From Avoscillospira sp045579045 (GTDB taxonomy: Bacteria > Bacillota > Clostridia > Oscillospirales > Oscillospiraceae): a stretch of 42,523 bases of DNA. The translations under genes were made by a program, and so were the position numbers. The stretch lies in contig JAZNLL010000063.1 in the NCBI GenBank assembly GCA_045579045.1, positions 1 through 42,523 of the forward strand, written 5' to 3'. This document shows, in pieces, positions 8,226-15,668 of the stretch. How positions within the stretch are numbered: position 1 is the stretch's first letter; each line of letters opens with the position of its first letter. A model generated the notes under the pieces. The model did no database searches. It was not told the DNA's origin and worked only from the letters and a program-made list of their open reading frames with translations.

Positions 8226-10793
8226 TTACTTTATCATTTGCTTCAGCTGATACAGTACATTCATGGCTTCGATGGGGGTGAGGGTCTCCACAGAAATGGC
8301 AGCCAGCTTTTCCCGGATAGAAAGGGCATCCATATCCATCATGGACATCTGGTCGGTTTCTTCCCGGACGGTCACAGGTGCCGTTCCGCCGCCTGCTTCC
8401 AGTTCCTTGAGGATGGCTCTGGCACGGGAGACCACCTTCTCCGGCAGACCTGCCAGCTTGGCAACTTCCACACCGTAGCTGCGGTCGGCACCGCCGGGAA
8501 CGATTTTCCGAAGGAAAATCATGTCTCCACCCCGTTTTTTGACGGAAATATTGAAATTCTTGACACCGGGCAGTTCCTGTTCCAGAACCGTCAGTTCATG
8601 ATAGTGGGTGGCAAAGAGGGTTTTGGCACCCAGTACCCGGCGGTCGGCGGCATATTCCAGAACGGCTCTGGCAATGGCCATGCCGTCATATGTAGAGGTA
8701 CCTCTGCCGATCTCATCGAGGATCAAAAGGCTTCGGGAGGTGGCTTCCTTCAGAATGTTCGCCACTTCCTGCATCTCCACCATGAAGGTGGACTGACCGG
8801 CTGCCAGATCATCGGAGGCGCCGATTCTGGTGAAAAGACGGTCCACGATGCCGATGCGGGCGGCTTTGGCAGGAACGAAACAGCCCATCTGGGCAAGGAG
8901 GACGATCAATGCCACCTGACGCATATAGGTGGATTTACCTGCCATGTTGGGACCGGTGATCATGGCCACCTGACAGCCTTCCATGCCAAGCTTTGTATCA
9001 TTGGGGACGAACAGCTGATCCTTCAAAACCTGCTCCACCACGGGGTGGCGACCGCCTTCAATGGCGATACTGCCGGAAAGATCCACTTCGGGGCGGCAGT
9101 AGTTATGCTTCACTGCCAAGGCTGCAAAGCAGTTGAGGACATCGGCTGCGGCGACGGCAGAAGCACTTTGCTGTACACGGGCAGACTGAGCTGCCAGATG
9201 CTCACGGAGCTGAGAAAAGACCTCATATTCCAGCGCCACCACACGGTCCTTTGCCGTGAGGATGGTGTTTTCCAGTTCTTTCAGTTCCTGGGTGATATAC
9301 CGCTCGCCGTTGGCGAGGGTCTGCTTGCGGATGTAATCCTCCGGCACCATGGAGACCTGACCCTTGGCGACCTCGATATAGTAGCCAAAGACCCGGTTAT
9401 AGCCCACACGGAGGTTTTTGATGCCCGTGCGCTCTTTTTCGCGGGTCTCGATGGCCGGGAGCATATTCTTGCCGCCGGAGAGGATATCCTGCAGGCGGTC
9501 GATCTCCTCATGACAGCCGGGGCGGATCATGCCGCCTTCCCGGACGGTGAAGGGAGGATCGTCCACAATGGTACGGTCGATTTCTTCTTTCAGATCATGG
9601 AGATCATCCAGCTGCTCTGCCAGAATTTGCAGCAGGCTGCCGCTAAAAGTGCTGAGGGCGGTTTTGATTCCGGGCAGCTCGGCGATGCCGTTGGACAGCT
9701 GACGGAAGTCACGGCAGTTGCAGGAGCCGGTGACGATTCGACCCATGATCCGTTCCAGATCGCTGACTTCCCGGAGGAGCAGGATCAGCTCTTCCCGATC
9801 CACGGTCTTGCCCACCAGTTCTTCCACGGCGTCCAGACGCTTATTGATCTGCTGCGGGTTCAACAGGGGCTTTTCCAGCCAGGAGCGGAGCATACGGCTG
9901 CCCATGGCGGTTTTGGTGTGATCCAGAACCCACAGGAGGCTGCCCCGTTTTTCACCGGCACGCATGGTCTGGGTCAGTTCCAGATTTCGTCTGGCAGTAT
10001 AGTCCAGATCCATGAACTTGCCGGAGACATAATAGTCCAGCTCCCGGATATGGCTCAGGTCGGACTTCTGATTGTTCTTCATTTCCTGCAGGAGGGCACC
10101 GGCAGAACGCAGGACAGCCTCCGGCAGATTTTCCGGCAGAACGGCAAAGTGGTCTTTCACCAGCTCCACCGTATCAAACTGGGCATCCTTTGCCACATCC
10201 ACGCAGCACCGCAGCTGATGCTGCAGAACCAACTTCAGTTCCTGATCCGCCACAGCCTTATCATGGAGCAAAAGCTCTGCCGGCTGAAAGCGGTTCAGTT
10301 CATCGGCAAGGCGGTCGGTATTTTCTGCCACGGTGGCGCAGAACTGACCTGTGGACAGGTCGCAGAAGCTGACGCCCCAACAATCCTCGCCGCCGTAGAC
10401 ACAGGCAAAATAGTTGTTTCGGCTCTCATCCAGCATGGAGCTGGCGGTGACGGTGCCGGGGGTGACGACCCTTGCGATATCACGCTTCACCAAGCCCTTG
10501 GCGGTGGCAGGGTCTTCCATCTGCTCGCAGATGGCGACCTTATAGCCCTTGGCGACCAGACGGGCAATGTAGCCCTCGGCAGAATGGTAAGGCACGCCGC
10601 ACATGGGTGTCTGGTCCTCTTTTTCCTTGCCCCGGTCACGGGTAGTCAGGGTCAGATCCAGCTCCTTGGAGGCGATCTTCGCATCCTCGGCGAACATCTC
10701 ATAGAAGTCACCCAGACGGAAAAACAGCAGACAGCCGGGATTATGCTCTTTCATTTCCATGTACTGCCGCATCATGGGGGTCAGTTCAGCCAT
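8226..10793 (-). CDS. mutS: DNA mismatch repair protein MutS (855 aa)
   Basis: Recognises base mismatches and small loops and recruits MutL. The N-terminal mismatch-binding domain has FRLGDFYEMF, including the F-x-E wedge (about residues 25-34). Connector, lever and clamp domains follow. The C-terminal ATPase has Walker A ITGPNMAGKSTYMRQ (about 610), ASDDLAAGQSTFMVEM and Walker B LLILDEIGRGTSTYDG, then ATHYHEL. Full length for the family. GGAGGAG precedes ATG 10791-10793. It is 15 bp after miaB and 13 bp before the protease. Confidence 0.97.
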   Translation of the reverse strand: MAELTPMMRQYMEMKEHNPGCLLFFRLGDFYEMFAEDAKIASKELDLTLTTRDRGKEKEDQTPMCGVPYHSAEGYIARLVAKGYKVAICEQMEDPATAKGLVKRDIARVVTPGTVTASSMLDESRNNYFACVYGGEDCWGVSFCDLSTGQFCATVAENTDRLADELNRFQPAELLLHDKAVADQELKLVLQHQLRCCVDVAKDAQFDTVELVKDHFAVLPENLPEAVLRSAGALLQEMKNNQKSDLSHIRELDYYVSGKFMDLDYTARRNLELTQTMRAGEKRGSLLWVLDHTKTAMGSRMLRSWLEKPLLNPQQINKRLDAVEELVGKTVDREELILLLREVSDLERIMGRIVTGSCNCRDFRQLSNGIAELPGIKTALSTFSGSLLQILAEQLDDLHDLKEEIDRTIVDDPPFTVREGGMIRPGCHEEIDRLQDILSGGKNMLPAIETREKERTGIKNLRVGYNRVFGYYIEVAKGQVSMVPEDYIRKQTLANGERYITQELKELENTILTAKDRVVALEYEVFSQLREHLAAQSARVQQSASAVAAADVLNCFAALAVKHNYCRPEVDLSGSIAIEGGRHPVVEQVLKDQLFVPNDTKLGMEGCQVAMITGPNMAGKSTYMRQVALIVLLAQMGCFVPAKAARIGIVDRLFTRIGASDDLAAGQSTFMVEMQEVANILKEATSRSLLILDEIGRGTSTYDGMAIARAVLEYAADRRVLGAKTLFATHYHELTVLEQELPGVKNFNISVKKRGGDMIFLRKIVPGGADRSYGVEVAKLAGLPEKVVSRARAILKELEAGGGTAPVTVREETDQMSMMDMDALSIREKLAAISVETLTPIEAMNVLYQLKQMIK

Positions 10794-10808
10794 GGGTCTT
10801 CTCCTCCG

Positions 10809-12242
10809 TTAACAAATATTGCCGTGGCAATCGCAATTCTCAGGCAGTCTGCCTGTCAGGCTCCAGGTGGTATTGCCGGTGATCTCCACATAGGCAAACT
10901 GCCCGATGAGATCATCAGAGCCTGCAAAGCGAACCAGTCTGCCGCCGTCGGTACGGGCGGTCAGCTGATCGCCGTCTTTTCCATCCACCAGAACCCGCAT
11001 AGTCCTGCCCACATAGGCATTGTGGATCTCGGCAGAGATCCGGTTCTGGGTATCCACCAGCTTGTCGAAGCGGCGATTCTTCTCCTGACGGGTGGTGGGA
11101 TCGGGCATTTCCGCTGCCGGTGTGCCCTTTCTGGGAGAGTAAATAAAGGTAAACAGGGCATCGTAGCGCACCCGTTCAATGAGCTTGACCGTATCTTCAA
11201 ATTCTTCCTCGGTCTCACCGGGGAAGCCCACGATCACATCGCTGGTCAGCACCAGTTCGGGCATGACGCTTCTGCCATAGTCCACCAGCTCCAGATACTG
11301 AGCGGAGGTATAACGGCGGTTCATCTCCTTCAGCACCCGATCATTGCCGGACTGGAAGGGCAGATGGAACTGCTTGGCGATCTTGGGATACTTTGCCATG
11401 ACATCAAAGAGCTTCTTTGTGGCATCCTTGGGGTGGCTGGTCATGAACCGCAGCCAGAAATCGCCGGGAAGCCGGGCGATCTGCTCCATGAGATCGGCAA
11501 AATCCGTGCCAAGACCCAAGTCCTTGCCGTAGGAATTGACATTCTGACCCAAAAGGGTGATATCCTTGTAGCCCTGCGAAAGCAGGTCTTTGACCTCTGC
11601 CAGAATGTCCTCGGGCTGACGGCTCCGCTCTCTGCCACGGACATAGGGCACGATGCAGTAGGAGCAGAAGTTGTTGCAGCCGTACATGACGGACACCCAT
11701 GCCTTGAGACCGTTGCCACGGACAACGGGGATGCCTTCGGCGATGCTGCCGGCTTCATCCTCCACGGCAAAAACTCGCTTGCCGGTGGTCAGAACATGGA
11801 GCAAAAGCTCCGGGAAGCGCCACAGCTGATGGGGATTGAACACGCCGTCCACATAGGGATAGCTGTGCTTGATCCGATCCACCACATGACTTTGACCCAT
11901 CATGCAGCCGCAGAGAAAGATCTTCTGTCTGGGATGGCGGCGCTTGGTATGGGTCAGAGCACCCACATTACCGAACACACGCTGCTCGGCGTGTTCCCGG
12001 ATGGCGCAGGTGTTGAACACCACGATATCCGCACCCTCTTCGGTATCGGTCATGCCGTAACCGCAGTCGGACAGCATACCTCTGATTTTTTCGCTGTCGG
12101 CCTCGTTCTGCTGACAGCCGTAAGTATCTACAAAGGCCACAGGGGTAATGCCCTGCTGAAGCCAATATTCCTTGATTTTCTGGCACAGCTCCTGCTGATG
12201 GCGGAGCTGCTCCTGGGGGATCACCCTTGTCCGATTTTCCAC
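10809..12242 (-). CDS. miaB: tRNA-2-methylthio-N6-dimethylallyladenosine synthase MiaB (477 aa)
   Basis: Radical-SAM methylthiotransferase that turns i6A37 (made by MiaA) into ms2i6A37. The N-terminal UPF0004 domain has DTYGCQQNEADSEKI, FNTCAIREHAEQRVFG and LCGCM, whose three Cys hold the auxiliary [4Fe-4S] cluster. The radical-SAM motif is YGCNNFCSYCIVPYVRG (CxxxCxxC, about residue 190). A C-terminal TRAM domain follows (about 410-470). I chose GTG 12240-12242 because GGAGG ends 8 bases before it; an upstream in-frame TTG at 12275 lies on the predicted transcription start. First gene of the operon. Confidence 0.94.
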   Translation of the reverse strand: MENRTRVIPQEQLRHQQELCQKIKEYWLQQGITPVAFVDTYGCQQNEADSEKIRGMLSDCGYGMTDTEEGADIVVFNTCAIREHAEQRVFGNVGALTHTKRRHPRQKIFLCGCMMGQSHVVDRIKHSYPYVDGVFNPHQLWRFPELLLHVLTTGKRVFAVEDEAGSIAEGIPVVRGNGLKAWVSVMYGCNNFCSYCIVPYVRGRERSRQPEDILAEVKDLLSQGYKDITLLGQNVNSYGKDLGLGTDFADLMEQIARLPGDFWLRFMTSHPKDATKKLFDVMAKYPKIAKQFHLPFQSGNDRVLKEMNRRYTSAQYLELVDYGRSVMPELVLTSDVIVGFPGETEEEFEDTVKLIERVRYDALFTFIYSPRKGTPAAEMPDPTTRQEKNRRFDKLVDTQNRISAEIHNAYVGRTMRVLVDGKDGDQLTARTDGGRLVRFAGSDDLIGQFAYVEITGNTTWSLTGRLPENCDCHGNIC

Positions 12243-12281
12243 TGACCGGTCCTCCGAAATGTTACAGTTTTTCAATATAGT

Positions 12282-12310
12282 ATTGTAGCATTTTCTGATG
12301 GGTTTTGCAA
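12282..12310 (-). promoter_or_regulatory. sigmaA promoter of the miaB-divIVA operon
   Basis: On the minus strand -35 TTGCAA (12305-12310), a 17-bp spacer and -10 TACAAT (12282-12287). Transcription should start near 12275, giving a leader of about 33 nt before the GTG start of miaB. It is back to back with the gluQ promoter. Confidence 0.75.
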
Positions 12311-12316
12311 GGCGTG

Positions 12317-12345
12317 TTGCTTTCGTATATGGAAAATGCTAAACT
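12317..12345 (+). promoter_or_regulatory. sigmaA promoter of the glutamyl-Q tRNA synthetase gene
   Basis: -35 TTGCTT (12317-12322), 17-bp spacer, -10 TAAACT (12340-12345). It ends about 20 bp before ATG 12366. The -35 boxes of this and the divergent miaB promoter are only 6 bp apart, so the two may compete for polymerase. Confidence 0.65.
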
Positions 12346-12365
12346 AAAGAAAAGGATGTGATTGT

Positions 12366-13265
12366 ATGGTCGGACGGTTTGCTCCCAGTCCTTCGGGACG
12401 GATGCATCTGGGCAATGTATTTTCTGCACTGCTTGCATGGCTTTCCGTGAAAAGCCAGAATGGAGAGATGGTTCTGCGGATCGAGGACTTAGACCCCGAC
12501 CGCTGCCGCCCCGAATATACCGAGACTCTCAAGGATGACCTGCGGTGGCTGGGTCTTGACTGGGACAGAGAGCAGACGCCTCAGTCTCAGCGGACAGAGG
12601 CCTATGCCGAGGCCTTTGGATGGCTGGATCAGCAGGGTTTGGTCTATCCCTGCTACTGCTCCAGAGGGGAGCTTCATGCCGCCTCTGCGCCCCATGCCTC
12701 CGATGGGCGGCTTCTCTATGCAGGCACCTGCCGAAATCTGAGTGCAGCGGAACGGGCCGAAAAAACAAAAGCCCCCGCATGGCGGCTGTCCGTCCCGGAT
12801 AGATTTTACAGCTTTACCGACGGCTTGCAAGGTCATTATTCCGAAAATCTGGCAGAGGAATGCGGCGATTTCATCATCCGCAGAGCCGATGGGGTCTATG
12901 CCTATCAGCTGGCGGTAGTCACCGACGATGCCGAGGGCGGCATTACCCAGGTGGTACGGGGCATGGACTTGCTGGACAGCACTCCAAGGCAGCTGTATCT
13001 CTACGAATTATTGGGCAAAGAGCCGCCGGAATTCTACCATGTGCCATTGCTCCTCTCTGCTGACGGCAGACGGCTCAGCAAACGGGACAAAGATCTGGAT
13101 CTGGGCGTTCTGCGTCAGAAGTATACGCCGGAGGAGATTTTGGGGCGCCTTGCCCATCTGGCAGGTATTCTGGATGCACCGGAAGCCGCCTCTGCCAAAG
13201 AACTGGCAGGTCTTTTTACATGGGAAAAGGTAAAAGCCGAACCCATGATCCTCCGGGAGTTCTGA
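12366..13265 (+). CDS. gluQ: Glutamyl-Q tRNA(Asp) synthetase (299 aa)
   Basis: Truncated glutamyl-tRNA synthetase homologue that attaches glutamate to queuosine at the wobble base of tRNA(Asp), without an anticodon-binding domain. The class I signature is FAPSPSGRMHLGN (residues 4-16, HIGH-like) and the KMSKS counterpart is RLSKRDKDLDL (about 239-249). A zinc site is likely from CYCSRGEL and YAGTCR. Its length of about 300 fits GluQRS rather than GltX (about 480). ATG 12366 follows an AAAGGA ribosome site. It is monocistronic by position. Confidence 0.88.
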   Translation: MVGRFAPSPSGRMHLGNVFSALLAWLSVKSQNGEMVLRIEDLDPDRCRPEYTETLKDDLRWLGLDWDREQTPQSQRTEAYAEAFGWLDQQGLVYPCYCSRGELHAASAPHASDGRLLYAGTCRNLSAAERAEKTKAPAWRLSVPDRFYSFTDGLQGHYSENLAEECGDFIIRRADGVYAYQLAVVTDDAEGGITQVVRGMDLLDSTPRQLYLYELLGKEPPEFYHVPLLLSADGRRLSKRDKDLDLGVLRQKYTPEEILGRLAHLAGILDAPEAASAKELAGLFTWEKVKAEPMILREF

Positions 13266-13293
13266 AATTCCGCCAAAATCCGCCGTAATTGGC

Positions 13294-13322
13294 TTTACAA
13301 GGGAGATTTTGGCTGTTATAAT
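13294..13322 (+). promoter_or_regulatory. sigmaA promoter of nfnAB
   Basis: -35 TTTACA (13294-13299), 17-bp spacer, perfect -10 TATAAT (13317-13322). Strong boxes fit the strongly biased codon use of the genes it drives. Confidence 0.75.
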
Positions 13323-13338
13323 TATCATGGATTATTGC

Positions 13339-13355
13339 GTAAGCCAAACGCTTAC
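13339..13355. promoter_or_regulatory. Inverted repeat in the nfnA leader, possible operator
   Basis: GTAAGC and GCTTAC arms with a 5-bp CAAAC spacer lie about 10 bases past the predicted transcription start and before the nfnA ribosome site. It does not match the Rex consensus I know. It may be an operator or a weak leader hairpin. Confidence 0.35.
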
Positions 13356-13377
13356 ATAGAAAGGATTGGAATCAGCA

Positions 13378-14232
13378 ATGTACAAGATCGTATGCAAAAA
13401 AGAGCTGAACGCTGCTGTCACCTACATGGAGATCGAAGCTCCCTTCGTCGCCAAGAAGGCACAGGCCGGTCAGTTCATCATCTTCCGCATTGATGAGCAG
13501 GGCGAGCGTGTTCCCCTGACCATCGCCGGCTATGACCGGGAAAAGGGCACCGTCAGCATCATCTTCCAGAAGGTCGGTCTCTCCACCAAAATGCTGGGCG
13601 AGATGAATGAAGGCGACTACATCCTCGACTTTGTCGGTCCTCTGGGCAAGCCCACCGAGATCGAAGGCAAGAAGCGTGTCTGCGTCGTCGGCGGCGGTGT
13701 CGGCTGCGCCATCGCTTATCCCTCTGCCAAGGCTTTCAAGGAGGCCGGTGTGGAAGTGGATGTCATTGTCGGCTTCCGTAACAAGGACATCGTCATTCTG
13801 GAAGACGAGTTCAAGGCTGCTTCCGACAACCTGTACCTCATGACCGATGACGGCTCCTACGGTGAGCAGGGCTTCGTTACCGTGAAGCTCCAGCAGGTGC
13901 TGGAGTCCGGCCGTCAGTACGACGAAGTGCTGGCCATCGGCCCCATCCCCATGATGAAGTTTGTCGCCAAGACCACCGAGCCTTTCGGCGTCAAGACCAT
14001 CGTCAGCCTGAACCCCATCATGGTTGACGGCACCGGCATGTGCGGCGGCTGCCGTGTCACTGTGGGCGGAGAGGTCAAATTCGCCTGCGTCGATGGCCCC
14101 GATTTCGACGGTCATCAGGTGGACTTCGCAGAGCTGATGAACCGCAACAGCGTCTACCGCGAGCGGGAAGCTGAGACCGGCAAGACCCATATGTGCCGTA
14201 TGGAAAAGCTGGCCAACGATCTGATTAAGTAA
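13378..14232 (+). CDS. nfnA: NADH-dependent ferredoxin:NADP+ oxidoreductase, small subunit NfnA (284 aa)
   Basis: Binds FAD and one [2Fe-2S] cluster and takes electrons from NADH and ferredoxin in the electron-bifurcating Nfn complex. The ferredoxin-reductase-like FAD part is at about residues 1-100. The nucleotide-binding part has CVVGGGVGCAIAYP (about 102-115). The C-terminal cluster motif is GTGMCGGCRVTVGG with a further Cys in FACVDGPDF (about 219-245). ATG 13378 gives the family start MYKIVCKKELN. Codons are almost all C- or G-ending, a sign of high expression. It resembles PyrK (dihydroorotate dehydrogenase subunit), but the partner gene decides for Nfn. Confidence 0.88.
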   Translation: MYKIVCKKELNAAVTYMEIEAPFVAKKAQAGQFIIFRIDEQGERVPLTIAGYDREKGTVSIIFQKVGLSTKMLGEMNEGDYILDFVGPLGKPTEIEGKKRVCVVGGGVGCAIAYPSAKAFKEAGVEVDVIVGFRNKDIVILEDEFKAASDNLYLMTDDGSYGEQGFVTVKLQQVLESGRQYDEVLAIGPIPMMKFVAKTTEPFGVKTIVSLNPIMVDGTGMCGGCRVTVGGEVKFACVDGPDFDGHQVDFAELMNRNSVYREREAETGKTHMCRMEKLANDLIK

Positions 14233-14247
14233 GGAGGACAGGAAATT

Positions 14248-15630
14248 ATGGCTAACATGACTCTGACCAAGACTCCCATGCCGGAGCAGGACCCCAATGT
14301 CCGCAATCATAACTTCCTGGAAGTGGCTCTGGGCTACACTCCCGAAATGGCTATCGAGGAAGCCAAGCGCTGTCTGGGCTGCAAGAAGCCCAAGTGCGTA
14401 GAGGGCTGCCCCGTCAACATCCGTATCCCCGAATTCATCGGCAAGGTCGCTGAGGGCGACTTCATGGCCGCTTATGAGATCATCACCTCCACCAACGCTC
14501 TGCCTGCCCTGTCCGGCCGTGTCTGCCCCCAGGAAAGCCAGTGCGAAGCACAGTGTGTCCGTGGTGTCAAGGGCGAGCCCGTTGCCATCGGCCGTCTGGA
14601 AAGATTCGTCGCCGACTGGTACCGTGAAAATGTCAACGCCATGCCCGAAAAGCCCGCATCCAACGGTATTCCCGTGGCTGTGGTCGGTTCCGGTCCTGCC
14701 GGTCTGACCTGCGCTGCGGAACTGGCAAAGCTGGGCTATGAAGTCTCCATCTTTGAGGCTCTGCACACCGCCGGCGGCGTTCTGGTCTACGGCATCCCCG
14801 AATTCCGTCTGCCCAAGGCCATCGTTGCCAACGAAGTCAAGAAGCTGGAAGCCATGGGTGTCAAGGTCATGACCAACATGGTCATCGGCAAGGTCCTGTC
14901 CATCGATGAGCTGTTTGAAATGGGCTTCAAGGCCATCTTCGTCGGCTCCGGCGCCGGTCTGCCCATGTTCATGCACATCCCCGGCGAGGCTCTGAAGGGC
15001 GTTTACTCCGCCAACGAATATCTGACCCGTGTCAATCTGATGAAGGCTTATCTGGAGCCCAGCGACACTCCCATCATCGTCAGCAAGGCTGTTGCTGTCG
15101 TCGGCGGCGGCAATGTTGCTATGGACGCAGCCCGCTGCGCCAAGCGTCTGGGTGCTGAGAAGGTCTACATCGTCTACCGCCGTGGCGAGGCTGAAATGCC
15201 TGCCCGTCTGGAAGAACAGCATCACGCTAAGGAAGAGGGCATCATCTTTGCCACTCTCACCAACCCCACCGAGATTCTCGGCGACGAGGAAGGCCGTGTC
15301 AAGGGTATGACCTGCGTCAAGATGGAACTGGGCGAGCCCGATGCTTCCGGTCGCCGCCGTCCCGTGGTCATTGAGGGCAGCGAGTTTGTCCTGGATGTGG
15401 ACACCGTCATCATGTCCCTGGGCACTTCTCCCAACCCCCTCATCCGTTCCACTACCCCCGGTCTGGACACCAACAAGAAGGGCTGTCTGATCGTCAATGA
15501 GGAAAACATGACCACCCGTGATCATGTCTATGCCGGCGGCGACGCTGTCACCGGTGCTGCCACCGTCATCCTTGCCATGGGCGCCGGCAAGAAGGCCGCT
15601 GCTTCCATCCACAAGGAACTGAGCAAGTAA
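14248..15630 (+). CDS. nfnB: NADH-dependent ferredoxin:NADP+ oxidoreductase, large subunit NfnB / GltA-like (460 aa)
   Basis: Flavoprotein that reduces NADP+ in the Nfn complex; homologous to the small subunit of glutamate synthase, and often annotated gltA. The N-terminal Cys groups CLGCKKPKCVEGCP and CPQESQCEAQC (about residues 45-110) hold two [4Fe-4S] clusters. FAD binding is at VAVVGSGPAGLTCAAELA (about 143-160) and NADP binding at VAVVGGGNVAMDAARCAK (about 285-302). AGGAGG precedes ATG 14248, 15 bp after nfnA. No glutamate synthase large subunit is nearby, which favours Nfn. Confidence 0.9.
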   Translation: MANMTLTKTPMPEQDPNVRNHNFLEVALGYTPEMAIEEAKRCLGCKKPKCVEGCPVNIRIPEFIGKVAEGDFMAAYEIITSTNALPALSGRVCPQESQCEAQCVRGVKGEPVAIGRLERFVADWYRENVNAMPEKPASNGIPVAVVGSGPAGLTCAAELAKLGYEVSIFEALHTAGGVLVYGIPEFRLPKAIVANEVKKLEAMGVKVMTNMVIGKVLSIDELFEMGFKAIFVGSGAGLPMFMHIPGEALKGVYSANEYLTRVNLMKAYLEPSDTPIIVSKAVAVVGGGNVAMDAARCAKRLGAEKVYIVYRRGEAEMPARLEEQHHAKEEGIIFATLTNPTEILGDEEGRVKGMTCVKMELGEPDASGRRRPVVIEGSEFVLDVDTVIMSLGTSPNPLIRSTTPGLDTNKKGCLIVNEENMTTRDHVYAGGDAVTGAATVILAMGAGKKAAASIHKELSK

Positions 15631-15637
15631 GATTTTC

Positions 15638-15668
15638 AAAAGCGGCATGGTTTCCCATGCCGCTTTTT
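15638..15668 (+). terminator. Rho-independent terminator of nfnAB
   Basis: Arms AAAAGCGGCATGG (15638-15650) and CCATGCCGCTTTT (15655-15667) followed by more T. It stands between nfnB and the Dabb gene. Confidence 0.88.

Noticed and set aside
8211..12245. A 1344-codon open frame on the plus strand opposite mutS and miaB
   Set aside because: It is the complement of two clearly conserved genes, and only exists because of their codon bias; no ribosome site or family pattern.
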